The notes under the pieces were generated by a model. It worked only from the letters and a program-made list of their open reading frames with translations. It searched no databases and was not told where the DNA came from. Of a stretch of 64,000 nt of DNA, positions 32,471 through 44,605 are shown piece by piece. Source of the DNA: Podarcis raffonei. Lineage: Eukaryota; Chordata; Lepidosauria; Squamata; Lacertidae. The translations under genes and the position numbers were made by a program. The stretch lies in assembly GCF_027172205.1 (NCBI RefSeq), contig NC_070614.1, forward strand, positions 31,682,501-31,746,500, read 5' to 3'. The first letter of the stretch is position 1. Each line of letters begins with the position of its first letter.

Positions 32471-33794
32471 AATATCTTATAAACTGAAGGCTTGGTAATT
32501 ACTTGTCTATTTTGCTAAATAACAGTTTGTGTTTTGGGGCACAAATGGGTAATATATATAAAACATGTTCTCTTAGAAGCTTTAGCTCAGTGGAACGAAT
32601 GAACATCATGAAAATGCATCTGAGGTATCACATGAAATACATGCACAGTACATTTGTTACCATAAGCAGGACAATTCAACTTTGCACGTGTCTCTTTTGA
32701 TAATCTAGATATGTTGCTGCTTATCAGATTCACTGTCTCACAGTTCCTTACATAAGTTGCTTCCTTCCCCTGTTAAACCCATACTTAGTGGTACATATCT
32801 AGAATCAGGGAAAAGTTAACGTGAAGAAGAAATAAAAGGGTATAAATATCTCTTCACTTTCTTGCAGTCTGAAGTCCAGAGTCATACTTGTAGTCAGGGA
32901 CTGAAATGCTGTTCACCACCTACTGTTCACCAGCTGCCCAGTATAAATCTTCCTCAAAATTATGTATCTAGTCCTAGGTTCCTTTTTAAAAAATCATGTT
33001 TAAATAACCAATAAAAAATGAAAATTCCTAATATTCTTAGCCCTTTTATTAAACTGGCTCATGTGTTTCTACCCCAAACAATTATGCAATTCACTCACAT
33101 ATCAATATTAAAGTTTGTCCTTAAAAATAACATAACACTCCTGAATTTTGACGATTTTCTCCACGGCAGAGACTCAACTTAGTTAAATGAAAAGGAAAAA
33201 AATTGTTTGGGGGGAGGTGGTCTGCAGCAATTCTGCAGAGAATTCGCAACTTCAAACTGGAGATTACCCTGCCTTTTAATTATCAAAAGGACTATAATTA
33301 TTTCCCCTCTTTTTCTAAAACCCCAAGGAATTGCAGTGGCCACCTCCAAAAACAGAAAATAAAAGAATTACAAAATTTGTAGGATGATATAAATATACCT
33401 CATGGCATTCCAATCTGGGGCCAGAAGAAAATATAGACAAAAGACTTCCAGTTTGATCCCTGATGTTTTGCATTTAAGTTGGAACCGTAAAAGATGAGAA
33501 TAGAAGGAAACAGAAGAATCCATGTCAAAGGCAAGGAAAATGTGCACACTTTTTAAAATGAAGGCTGTATTGCTGTTGAATGGTAATTTGTTTTCTGATT
33601 TTGGACATGAGAAGAAAAAATATGTGTACCAATCTGGATTTGTTCCCCATTTTTGTTTTCATTCTTAATTCTTTTTTTACTATGTTACACATTTTGACTT
33701 TTTTTTAATATTGTAAACTGCCCTGCAATCTTCAGAGGAACGGCTGTATACTACTACTACTACTATTAATAGTAATAATAATAATGTATCCAGG
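32471..33794. other. Spacer and 5' flank of second V2R
   Basis: The first ~480 bases are unassigned. From about 32,950 it matches the flank of V2R copy 1, so the left edge of the V2R duplication unit lies near 25,740/32,945. A mixed ACT/AAT tract (33,751-33,785) sits just before the start codon. Confidence 0.6.
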
Positions 33795-34012
33795 ATGGGG
33801 ATTCTAGTAGCATTTCTTCTGATACTGCTTCCTCCTATGGCATGCAAGGATCACACTGTTAACTGCCGGGTTAAAGATCCACAGCCTCCACTTCAGGACT
33901 ATCAGCAGCCAGGTGACTTCTTCATTGGTGGAATTGTTTCCCAGAGCATCATCATCTCCAATTTCATCCCCTTCACAGAAGTTCCGCCACAGACTCTGCA
34001 TGAAGAGCTTCT
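33795..34012 (+). CDS. V2R copy 2 exon 1
   Basis: Signal sequence [17 protein letters not shown], then [19 protein letters not shown]. Donor CTTCT/GTAAGG as in copy 1. Strongly diverged from copy 1 in the first 35 residues. Confidence 0.9.
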
Positions 34013-37000
34013 GTAAGGAGTTTGTTTTTAATGCATTATTCTTTCTTTCTGTCACTTGAGTGATGTGCATTGGCAGTTGCCACCTGAGTTTGTCCCACTT
34101 TTAATAGCTTCCACTGTGGAACCCCCGCTAATATTGTTTGCAGCAACAAGCACTCAATAAACTGCAGTGTGGAAGTACTCCAACTTTCATATGGTTTGCT
34201 TATTTAACTTTTACATGGTTTGCTTATTTAATCTTCATATAGGACCACTAAGCCAAGTATTGCTTCAATAAATTGTCTATTTAATTGCTCTAGTAGTGAA
34301 GATGGTGCTCATCTTACAAGATGCAGTACACAGGTGAGGGGAAATGTTAAGCCAAGGTTCATATCTACCCTTTGTGTGTAGAGTCACATGCCAGCATCCC
34401 TAAAATATCTTGTATACAACATTTATATGCACTGCACTCAAAACGCACACATGCATACACATTGTCCTCTTAATTGGGGAGATGTCACCTGAAAGAGATA
34501 TTTAAAAACTCCTGTCTCCTGCCCTCACAGCTGATACTGGAAATGTGGCTTGATCATTTAACATATTTCAACAGACGCACTGCATTGTTGCTTCCATGGA
34601 ATTGGCCTTTTAACAAAATGAATATATGCTTTTGCCAATCATGGGTGGAATTAGATGAAAGCAGGCGGTAGGGCAGGTGTGCTTCTCTGCTTGGCTGAAA
34701 TCAGAAGAGGCCTTGCAGCTACCTCCTTGCTCCAAGCATGATTTGGCAGCACAGTAATGTAGACTGTACACTGCAGTAGATGGTGGCTTTAACCCTGTCA
34801 ATTTACTCCACTGCTGGGGTGCAGAATGGCTGAAAAGGCTTAATGAGTTTGATCTGGTTATCTATACGCCACCAGTGCCCTAACCCTACTGCAGAATGAC
34901 ATTATAATACAATACACATCTCTCTTTCTAGTGTGGTGACAAAAAATTACCAACACATTCTCACCTTGGCATTTGCAATCAAGGAAATAAATGAAAACCC
35001 TCAGCTGTTACCCAACATTACCTTGGGTTTCCGCATTTATGACAGCTATTTCACTGCCAAAGGGACCTACCATGCTACAATGCTACTTATATTCACACCA
35101 TGGAAACATCTCCCAAACTACAAATGTGACATCCAGGAGAACCTCATTGCAGTTATTGGAGGACTGGACCCACTGACCTCCTTGCACATGGCAACAGTCT
35201 TGGATATTTACAAGATTCCACAGGTAGGACAGATCCTTCCAGATTCTTAGAGGCAGACAAAGGGTGAAAGGGACAGAAGGAGGTACAATTGGAGCAAACA
35301 GGTAGATTTTCCTTATAAAAAGACAAATATCAAATCTAAGCCAAGCAATAAAGCCCGCTGAATTGATCTGTAAATCTGAATTGAGAGAATGTACTTTAAA
35401 AGCATAAAATTATCATTGGTCCCATGAAGACAGTCATTGTTCAGAAGGGGAGAAGGAGGAAGCCTCCAATTTGGCTGAGGGGGAACATCAGGACGGTGGT
35501 CTGGATAAGGTCCTACCCCAGTTTCATCAGGGGTCCGGGAAGGGGAGTGGGAGTCAGAGGGGTCCTCTTCTACACCTCATCTGGAAAGTGAATTTTCCCC
35601 AGTAGTAGAGTAGCTGCGTAACTTTTCAGTAACTTGTCAGTGAAGCCACAATGCTGCATGGGAAAGATACAATTTTAACGTTCCAGGAGAGTTTTAAGAA
35701 TTGTTCATTTGATGACTGTAGATTACTTTGAAGACTTCAAATAGTAAAAAAGACTTCTCTCATTCTCTATTCTCCTTCACACCTCCTTTAGCTCATATAT
35801 AGCCCTGCTCCAGTGATGAATGATAAAACCCCTGGCCTTTCTTTTTACCAGATGACACCTCAGGAAGCAATTCAGTATGCAGGGATTCTCTCTTTGCTTC
35901 TGCATTTCAAGTGGATATGGATTGGAATCCTTACTTCCAACGATGAATATGGAGATAGATTTGTCCAAACTGTATTTCCACTTTTCTCCCAGAGTGGTAT
36001 CTGTTTTGCCTTCATAGAAAGAAGCCACAAACAAACAATTGTCAGTGAAATTAATAACATGTTTACTCAGGGAGCAAAAATACATGATAAAATCATTGAG
36101 AGTAAAGCCAATGCAGTGGTTGCCTATGCAGAATCATTGGCAGTTGTTTTTTTGCGATGGCTATCATACCTATCAGAACAACAACATGTGACAAATAAAG
36201 AAAAAGGTATAGTGTGGATACTGACAGCCCAGATGGAGCTCACATCTATTACATATCAAAGGACTTGGAGTATAGACATAATCCATGGTGCTCTCTCCTT
36301 CTCAATTCACTCCAAGGATCCTTCAGGATTTCAACATTATGTTGAGAATAGGAAACCTCTGAATGCAAAAGGAGATGGCTTTATCCTGGACTTCTGGCAA
36401 CATGCATTTGGTTGTATATTTGCAAATAGAGTAACTGAGCGATTGGATGGAGATTTTTGTACTGGGGAAGAGAAACTGGAGAGTCTTCCGGGGCCCTTTT
36501 TTGAAACAAGGATGATTGGCCACAGCTACAGCATCTATAACGCTGTCTATGCTGTGGCCTATGCTTTACAAACGATGTTCTCATCTAGACTCCCATACAG
36601 AGCAATGGGGGCTGAAGGGGGACAGAAGCTTTGGAATCTACAGTTCTGGCAGGTAATGGACCCAAGGAATACAGCACCTAGAGTGTCTATGCGCACATTC
36701 CACCAGGCTCAAAATGCCAAGTAAACTGACTCCCAAGCTGCATATGGCTCCCAATTTCCTATTATTTCACTTCCCTATGAAGTAGGGAAAATGATGTCTG
36801 TATCTAACTATATCGACACCAAGATATTATCTACCCTTTTAGACAATTATATACACAGAAAACTGATTTTCAAAAAATAATAACATGAGAATCCATTTCT
36901 TTCTGGGTGTATTTTAAGGAGGCTACCAGTCAGGAATAAATAAAAGGATTTCAATGAAGCTTCTCAAAAGTAAACTTTAAATGTATGAATACTCTTTCTC

Positions 37001-38858
37001 ATTTGGTTATTGCTATACTGCAATTTGAGGGAAGGGGAGTAGGGGGGGGACATCTCTTCATCAAGGGAAAGCATTTTTATAACTCCATCTAAAAGATTCA
37101 ATGCACTACTGTTAAAATGCATCATGCCCTACACTCTTACATTTCCCTTTGCATTCTAGTCCCATCACTTTCTGAGAAGAGTCTCCTTTAACAACAGTGC
37201 TGGTGACCAGGTTTCCTTTGACCAGAATGGGGAGTTAGTAGCTGGATTTGACATTTTCAACTGGATTTTTTCTTCAAACCAATCCTTTCATAGAGTGAAA
37301 GTTGGACAGGTGGACCCCCAAGGTCTTCTGGACAATGTATTCAGCATCAATGAGAGTGCCATAACGTGGCACAGCTGGTTTAATCAGGTAGGAGCCAATT
37401 GCTAGTAATTTCAGTTGGCAGGGCTGGAGTAAAACAGAAGGGGTTAAAACTGAGGTGGTACCACCTTTAGCCATATTTTGTTCTTCTTTTGTTCTTTAGT
37501 ACTTACATGGTCCTCTTTCATTTGTGGATTAGGCAAAGCCTCATTCTGTATGTAGTGAAAGTTGTCGTCCTGGTTTTAGCAAGAAAGTGAAGGAGGGGGA
37601 TCCATTTTGCTGCTATGATTGCATCCCATGTCCAGAAGGGAAGATTTCCATCCAACACGGTAAGAAATATATTGCCAAATGATGTCAAACCTTCTTGATA
37701 AACAACAGAGCACACCAAAGATAGAGCACCAGAAAGCAGAAGCAAGCGACAGTGCAGCAGATGCAGGCTACAAGTTTATTGCTCCAAAGGATGTAAATCT
37801 CACCTGCCCCCACCTTTTCCTTAAACATTAGAGTGTTACCAGATGAACATAAAAAGGTACATAACCATTACTTTGCATTGTATCCATTTGGTGTTCCTCC
37901 AGTTGCCTTGAACTAGCAGAGATGGCGGCATAAAGCACCTATCTTTCCCTTTTCAGATATGAATGACTGCTCCAAATGCAGTGACGTAAGCTATCCAAGC
38001 AAGAACCAAGATTCCTGTGTTCCCAGATTGACTTCCTTCTTGTCTTACAAAGAACCACTGGGGGTCGCTTTAGCCTTTTTTGCCCTTTTCTCTTCCTTGA
38101 TCACAGCTCTCGTGCTAGCAGCATTTCTGAAGCACCGCAGCACTCCCATTGTCAAAGCCAACAACCGGGGCCTCACCTACACTCTCCTTGTCTCCCTCTT
38201 GCTCTGCTTCCTTTGTTCATTGCTATTCATTGGCCAGCCACAGAAGGTGACATGTCTTCTCCGACAAACTGCTTTTGGGATCATATTCTCAGTAGCTGTT
38301 TCTTGTGTGTTGGCCAAAACCACCACAGTGGTCCTGGCTTTCATGGCCACCAGACCGGGATCCAGCATGAGGAATTGGCTGGGGAAGTCATTAGCTAACT
38401 CCATTGTTCTTTCCTGCTCATTCATCCAAGCAGGCATTTGCTTTGTGTGGTTGGTAACTTCTCCCCCATTCCCAGATGTTGACATTCATTCAGTAAGAGA
38501 AGAACTTATATTGGAGTGCAATGAGGGATCTCTGACTTTCTTCTACTGTGTTTTAGGCTATATGGGCTTTCTGGCCATTATCAGCTTCAGTGTGGCTTTC
38601 CTTGCTAGAAAGTTACCTGACAGTTTCAACGAAGCCAAATTCATCACCTTCAGCATGTTGGTCTTTTGCAGTGTTTGGTTATCCTTTATCCCATCCTATC
38701 TGAGCTCGAAGGGAAAGTACATGGTAGCTGTGGAGATCTTTTCTATTTTAGCCTCTAGTGCTGGGTTGCTGGGCTGCATATTTGCCCCAAAATTTTATAT
38801 CATTGTGTTGAGGCCTGAGCTGAACAACAGGGAACAGATAATAAGAAGAAAAGCATGA
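33795..38858 (+). CDS. Vomeronasal type-2 receptor, copy 2 (six exons)
   Basis: Tandem paralogue of the V2R at 26,662, in the same orientation and with the same six-exon layout: 33,795-34,012, 34,932-35,223, 35,792-36,652, 37,160-37,387, 37,533-37,659 and 37,957-38,858. Exon lengths are identical to copy 1, all splice sites are GT/AG, and the predicted protein is again 875 residues. All nine cysteines of the linker domain are present (540, 544, 559, 560, 563, 566, 580, 583, 596). Outside exon 1 the two proteins differ at only about twenty positions. Expected role: vomeronasal detection of peptide or other chemical signals. Ligand unknown. Confidence 0.93.
34932..35223 (+). CDS. V2R copy 2 exon 2
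   Basis: First-lobe ligand-domain exon. Two residue differences from copy 1 (DIQE for DIQD and TVLD for TLLD). Confidence 0.92.
35792..36652 (+). CDS. V2R copy 2 exon 3
   Basis: Ligand-domain exon of 287 codons. Differences from copy 1 cluster around residues 240-270 of the protein ([10 protein letters not shown] and HVTNKEK), while both sides are nearly identical. Confidence 0.92.
37160..37387 (+). CDS. V2R copy 2 exon 4
   Basis: End of the ligand domain. His replaces Leu in [10 protein letters not shown]. Splice sites CATTCTAG and GTAGGA. Confidence 0.92.
37533..37659 (+). CDS. V2R copy 2 exon 5 (cysteine-rich domain)
   Basis: Encodes [18 protein letters not shown] and [17 protein letters not shown] with all six expected exon-5 cysteines. 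Confidence 0.92.
37957..38858 (+). CDS. V2R copy 2 exon 6 (seven-helix domain)
   Basis: Seven-helix exon with five residue differences from copy 1, including Gly for Ala in [11 protein letters not shown]. Ends RRKA and TGA. Confidence 0.95.
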
Positions 38859-41793
38859 CATACTCAAATGTATTTGTTTTCAGTCATATTCTAATGTGCA
38901 GTACCTTTTGGATGCATACACACTAGTATACCTCTGGGAAATTCACCCTTAGCATTTTCCCATTTGCAGATCTTCCCTAAAGCTCTCCAAATCATTTTTT
39001 TTCTCAGAACTGACTAACCTGACTTTAAGGATCTTTTCACCCAAGGTTCCAGAAATTCAGCATTTTATTTATTTTTTGCCTACAAAGCATACACTCTACC
39101 ACTGATCTTCACCATCTATGAACACCCTGCTTTGGCCACCATCTGGTGGATATATTGTTTTACAATCTCTTCTGAAACTGCTTTGTGATGTGATAGTTGT
39201 TTCTGGATTATTTTGTTCTCTGCTTACTGCCAGGAAGGAAACTTAAATGCATCATCTTTTTGGTCACAGCCATGAAACCAGTTTTCTAAGAATTTTCAGT
39301 TCAATGGAACTGAATTTTTAGTTCAATGGAACACATGAGTGTGTTATGTGTATTAAATATCATCGTGCAAATTTCAAGTGTTCCATTTGCAGTGATATAT
39401 TTCTGTTTATCCCATAGACTATCCCAGAGTTTGTGTCAGCGAAGCTCAGGTGCTGACAGGAGGATAAGAAGCAGGCATAAGGAGAGAACAGTTAGCAGCG
39501 GAAGGCAGAGAGGAGGGGGAGAGCAGCTGTAATCTGAGGTCAGAACAAAGGGGAGGAGAAAAACAGGGTCAAAGTGACAGGCAGCTGTGTGAGAGTTCCA
39601 ATAGTGAGCCAGAAATTGGAATGCAGGAAACATTCTCTCCCAAATCTCGTAGGATCTCAAAAGTGGCCAAGACGAGCAAAAGTTATCGGAAGAGAAGGTG
39701 GGGGTTTCCGTGCTGGGGAAGGGGGAGGAGCTCAGTCCAGGCAACTCCATCTTCTGGGGAGGATGTTGAGTAGAGGAGCTCCATCCTAGTTTGTTGTTTT
39801 AGAAATAAATCTGAAATAATTAGCAGGCAGAGTCGTCTCACATTTGTGGGAGAGACCAAGCCATAACAGTTTGCTACAGTTTTCCTGTGAGACTGATTCT
39901 TTCTCTTTCCTAAGTTATTTGTCTCTCTAGAACAGAAGTGATGAACCTGTGCTCTCTAGATGTTCTGGAGTATAGTTCTCATGATTCCTATCCATAGGTC
40001 ATGCTATCTGGGGCATGGAATCCAACAACATATGACTGTCCATAGGTTCCCCACCCTATAACATGTCTTTTTCTTTCTTTTTTTCACATCTGGAAGTAAG
40101 AGGCAAAGGTAGTGCTATTTTTCTAGATAACAAGGGGCTGGAATGCATAATGAACTCACCTTGTTCTCTTAAAATGGCAAAGACCTGAGAGTTGCCAGAA
40201 CTCAATTCGAGCTGGGGAAAAGAAGCCCTGGACAAAGCACACCTCAACTACCCCCACACAGAAAGTTTAATGGTTGAAAGGCATGATGTATGTTTTTGTT
40301 CTAGTGATGTAGGTTGAGATACAATTTGTATTAATTAACTAATAATTAATTATGGATGCAAATGTATTCCTTTTACAATTATTTATTGCTCATTGCCATG
40401 ATATAGAATGCTGCATGTAACTAATAAAATTGTATACTTTGTTTCTTAATTTTGTGTATACAGGCAAGTTTTTCACATCCCCAAAAATGTAGATCAACCC
40501 TTGGCTGTTCTAAGGGGATCAGGTACCTAAAACTCATAAGGAAAATCAAAGCTATTCAGCAGTTACAATATACATATATAATCTTTAACTTGGACCATCA
40601 ATAAACTTTGGCTAGAATTGGAGTTATGTGTTATGTCTGACAAGAGGGTTTTACAGTGAAATACTAAAGAGATATGTCTATGAATTCAAAAGATCTAAAG
40701 ATCTAAAACCCATTTGGTGTACCTTCAGGCCTTCTTAAGAATTGCTGATAGTAAATAGTGACTTGCTGTATTGTATTCCTTGGCCTGAATATGATTACTA
40801 TAATGGATGCTCACCACTTTCCTGATGGGCATCTGTTGCAGACCCTAACCCTCTGCCTCCTTCCTGGCCAGCCAGACCCTCCTGGTCTCTGGCCAGTGGG
40901 GAATTCCCTTGGTCATTGCAACCATGGGGGTGTTACCTCCTAGTCAAAAGCCAGGTTCAAATGGGGAAATAAGGGCCCAGGTCTTGGGGAGTTTCTTTGC
41001 TGGTTGGCTGGGCACTGGCCACAGCCATGACCAGCCATGGCATCAGTCATGCCCCAGTATTGAAAGATTTGCCATCCTGTCTTATTGCTCTGTGCACATA
41101 TTGACCTGACCCCATTGTCCTCACCACCTTGAGAGAGTTACAGAGGAGCCAATACAATCAACCTAGGGAAGGTGTGAACACTGGCTCCACGTTTGAAACA
41201 ATTCTTCCCTAAGTACCATTTGTTTGGACGACTCAGGTCTATACCCACACAGCTGTCTTGCTGTCTATGAGCCACCCACTGTCTTGATATTATCACAAAT
41301 CTGGTTTATTTGTTTTTAATATCAAAGGTATAAACCACCGATTCATATATTATCATAGAATGGCGTACAACAATATATACCATGAAATTTAAAACACCAT
41401 AACAACAAGGACTTGTGTCAACATCAGGCTGGAATTTTCCTACTCATCCACTGTTACTGATCAGTAAACCAGATCTATAATTTAAAATCAGTTGCATTGG
41501 AAAATAGAAATAGGAAGGGGAGGGGAGGGTTCTGAGCCCTCCTGATTTCCCACCCTGCCCCACTCTTAATGTCTCTCTTTTAGGTATTATGTCTAAGAAG
41601 ACACGTGGTGAATCAGATCTGATCATTGAAACAGTTGCAGATGAAAGATACAATTTTAAAAGTGGGCGATGAAAAACAAATGGATGAATTCCATGAATAA
41701 TAAGGTGAGAGGGTCAAAGAACAATGGCATTTCAAGACCAACCATTCACAGGAAGAAGTGCAGATGCTGTTTTATAGAAATATATATATATAT
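38859..41793. other. Spacer between V2R pair and alpha OR
   Basis: No gene recognised. It holds a solo LTR at 39,434-39,868 and a short TATATA tract at 41,779-41,795. A moderately GC-rich stretch at about 40,830-41,120 (CTTCCTGGCCAGCCAGACCC) resembles no other part of the window. The last ~150 bases are the 3' flank of the OR. Confidence 0.5.
39434..39868 (+). mobile_element. Solo LTR of an endogenous-retrovirus-like element
   Basis: A 435-base unit starting TGTCAGCG and ending CCATAACA, flanked by a perfect five-base target duplication GTTTG (39,429-39,433 and 39,869-39,873). It has AATAAA near 39,803 and no internal retroviral region, so it fits a solo LTR left by recombination. Both ends and the target repeat are intact, which suggests a moderate age. 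Orientation is inferred from AATAAA. Confidence 0.8.
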
Positions 41794-42729
41794 TTATCTA
41801 TTTTTAGAGGAATGTCCAAAATCTAAAAGTTTCCACAAAGCAGTCTTGATTTCTTTGTTTCTCATGCTATAGATGAATGGATTCAACATGGGAGGAATTA
41901 TGGTATAGATCACAGCAAAAGCTATATCCAGATCAGAAGACGCACCGGTGGGAGGCTTTGCATAGGCAAAGAGTGCAGTGCCCATAAACAAAGAGACAAC
42001 AGTGAGGTGGGGAAGGCAAGTGGAGAGGGCTTTTTTCTGACCATGTACTGAAGGAATTCTGCGCACTGTAGCAAACAGCTGCCTGTATGTTATGATAATG
42101 AACATGAAGCATCCTAGTCCCAGGCAACACCCTAACACAATAACCCCTACTTCGACAAGGTAGATATTAGAGCAGGAGAGCTTCAGTAATGTTGGAACTT
42201 CACAGAAGAACTGATGGACGTCATTTGAACAGAAGGTGATTGCAAAAGTGCTACAAGTGTGTAACATGGCATGAAGAAGACTAGCAATCAACACAATGAT
42301 GGTCTTCTGAATACAAGCTCCTTTGTGCATAATTGTCTCATACTGTAATGGGTTGCAGATGGCAACATAGCGATCATGTGCCATTACTGTTAGAATGGCA
42401 AAATCTGCTGCTACAAAGAACATATAGAAGAAAACCTGGGCCACACACCCAGAGTAAGAAATCGACCTGCTGTTCATGATGGAATTGGCTAATGATTTGG
42501 GAATCATGACAGAAGCAGAGCCCATGTCCATCATTGCCAAATTAGTTAGGAAAAAGTACATTGGTGTATGGAGGTGATGGTCTAGCGCAAATGCAGCAAT
42601 AATGAGAAGATTCCCAGCCATAGTGGTCAAGTACAATCCTAAGAACAGAAAAAAGTATAAGATCTGTAGTTCTCGTACATCTGAGAATTCCCACAGCAGA
42701 AACGTTGACATGGAAGTAAGATTGCTCAT
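41794..42729 (-). CDS. Olfactory receptor, family 14-like (alpha type)
   Basis: Intact 311-residue receptor with MSNLTS, LHTPMYFFLTNLA, SYSGCVAQVFF, MAHDRYVAICNPLQY, KKALSTCLPHLTVV and NPFIYSMRNKEIK. The ATG at 42,729 is preceded by an upstream ATG at 42,749 that opens a seven-codon frame (MQILKKK), whose TGA overlaps this start. The splice acceptor is at 42,755 (TTCTTCCTCCAACAG). Closest relative in the window is the gene at 53,527. The candidate first exon and promoter lie at 45,007-45,261. The tail is slightly short (HSSKNR) compared with 53,527 (HSSKNIF). Confidence 0.95.
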   Translation of the reverse strand: MSNLTSMSTFLLWEFSDVRELQILYFFLFLGLYLTTMAGNLLIIAAFALDHHLHTPMYFFLTNLAMMDMGSASVMIPKSLANSIMNSRSISYSGCVAQVFFYMFFVAADFAILTVMAHDRYVAICNPLQYETIMHKGACIQKTIIVLIASLLHAMLHTCSTFAITFCSNDVHQFFCEVPTLLKLSCSNIYLVEVGVIVLGCCLGLGCFMFIIITYRQLFATVRRIPSVHGQKKALSTCLPHLTVVSLFMGTALFAYAKPPTGASSDLDIAFAVIYTIIPPMLNPFIYSMRNKEIKTALWKLLDFGHSSKNR

Positions 42730-42808
42730 TTTTTCTTCAGTATTTGCATTTTCTCTGTTGGAGGAAGAAGCTAAAATGTGTTAATAATGATTAATGAGCT
42801 AATTATAT

Positions 42809-42922
42809 CATTTATTTATTTATTATACCCCATTCATCGGGCTAGGTTTCCCCAGCCACTCTGGGCTGCTCCCAACAGATTAAAATCAGAATACAGAACA
42901 TTAAAAAAACCAAAACAAAAAA
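42809..42922 (-). mobile_element. L2-like LINE 3' tail, minus strand
   Basis: TTTATTTATTATACCCCATTC and CCCAGCCACTCTGGGCTGC are the reverse of the L2-like tail at 25,600-25,669. The paralogous site near 54,540 lacks it, so it was inserted after the two OR blocks separated. Confidence 0.8.
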
Positions 42923-43290
42923 AAACATGCTTCCTGAAATTTCATTATATATTCCCCATTCTTTTGCTAATCAAGTAGTGTAAAAACAATTGAGATTAAA
43001 GATTATGCCAAAATAGCCCATTTGTAAATTGAAGCATGCATATCTGTTATTATATAAAGTATCTCAAACACTGATTTCACTCCAAACTTTATATATTAAC
43101 TAATATTTTCTATTTCTGCTCAGTCTGCATGTTTGAGGTACTCTAAGTAATCTTGCAGTAACATGAAGCTATCTGGGTTTTTTTTAACTACTTCCTTTAG
43201 TTGCTTTGCCCCACAAAGGAAGCTGCTATTAATGTCACTTGGAGAGCTGTCCCATCTCTTGTGGCCTAATTCAAACCCTCATCTGCTATA

Positions 43291-43532
43291 CAGTGGTAGC
43301 TCGGGTTAAGAACTTAATTCGTTCTGGAGGTCCGTTCTTAACCTGAAATTGTTCTTAACCTGAAGCACCACTTTACCTAATGGGGCCTCCTGCTGCTGCT
43401 GCACCGCTGCTGCATGATTTCCGTTCTCATCCTGAAGCAAAGTTCTTAACCTGAGTTAATATTTCAGGGTTAGTGGAGTCTGTAACCTGAAGCGTATGTA
43501 ACCTGAAGCGTATGTAACCCAAGGTACCACTG
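43291..43532 (+). mobile_element. MITE with TA target site (Tc1/mariner-like)
   Basis: Ends CAGTGGTAGCTCGG and CCAAGGTACCACTG form terminal inverted repeats flanked by TA on both sides. The interior is built of repeated TTAAGAACTT and TAACCTGAAGCGTATG words. It encodes no protein. Relatives lie at 50,022 and 62,617 in the opposite orientation. Confidence 0.8.
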
Positions 43533-43767
43533 TAGTAATCTTTGAAGAGATAATCATGATGTTAAACATATGTTTTATATGGCATTTAGATATCACTTGA
43601 AGAAGATAGTGTTGGACTGGCAGCTCCCAAACCTGAAACCATCTGTCAAATGGGAAGATCTTGCATACAAAGCACTTTGTATATCACTGAATTAGGGTGC
43701 TTCTATATGTCTATCTTGCAAAATACTGTCTACATCTACATGACTAGTCCACTACCTAATCTTTCAT

Positions 43768-43771
<4 letters not shown>

Positions 43772-43817
<46 letters not shown>
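43772..43817. repeat. (AT)n microsatellite
   Basis: About 22 AT units. Not present at the paralogous position of the 53.5 kb block. Confidence 0.95.
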
Positions 43818-43819
<2 letters not shown>

Positions 43820-44010
43820 AAATGTCAGGTATTGAAATTGGAAACTATAACATACTGCTATCCTCAGTTATAGGTGCTCCTGGTTTTTCAGAACTAAGTA
43901 TACATGTGTTTGCGAATAAGACAGAATTCTAAGGTAACAGTGTAACAGCCTATTTTGATGTAGTCTGCTACAGATAAATATTAAATTGAATGTATTATAT
44001 TGACATAAAA

Positions 44011-44265
44011 CATGGGTAGGCAAACTAAGGCCTGGGGGTCAGATCTGGCCCAATCGCCTTCTAAATCCGGCCCGCGGACAGTCCGAGAATCAGTGTGTTT
44101 TACATGAGTAGAATGTGTCCTTTTAATTAAAATGCATCTCTGGATTATTTATGGGGCATAGGAATTTATTCATTGTTTATTTATTTTCAAAATATAGTCC
44201 ACCCCCCCCACAATGTCTGAGGGAGAGTGGATCGCCCCCCTGCTGAAAAAGTTTGCTGACCCCTG
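44011..44265 (-). mobile_element. hAT-type MITE with 8-base target duplication
   Basis: 255 bases with termini CATGGGTAGGCAAAC and GTTTGCTGACCCCTG (inverted repeats), flanked by ACATAAAA at 44,003-44,010 and 44,266-44,273. The paralogue at 55,108-55,120 has a single GACATAAAATCTCC, the empty site. Eight-base duplications are typical of hAT. No transposase is encoded. Confidence 0.9.
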
Positions 44266-44605
44266 ACATAAAATCTCCTAATGAATTCACAGGCTGGTAG
44301 TGCTACTGTTTGTGCCAAAATATGTCTCTAATACTTCAGTGGGTGATAATGATCTGGGGTATATTAGTGTCCCCATGAAATGTAACACAATTCTAGTTCT
44401 GCCAGCATGAATTTTCATTTCATCACTTTTGTTTTTCTGACATGGGGGGAAAAACCTGCTGCAGATTATCCAGTTACTGGGGAAAAAGCTGTGGCCTTGA
44501 TCGGGATCTTTCTTCCAACACAGAGACTGATTGGAACAGAACACAGCCCAGTTCCATCATACACGCATCACAAACGGACCACACAGTTGAATGATACACC
44601 CCTTT

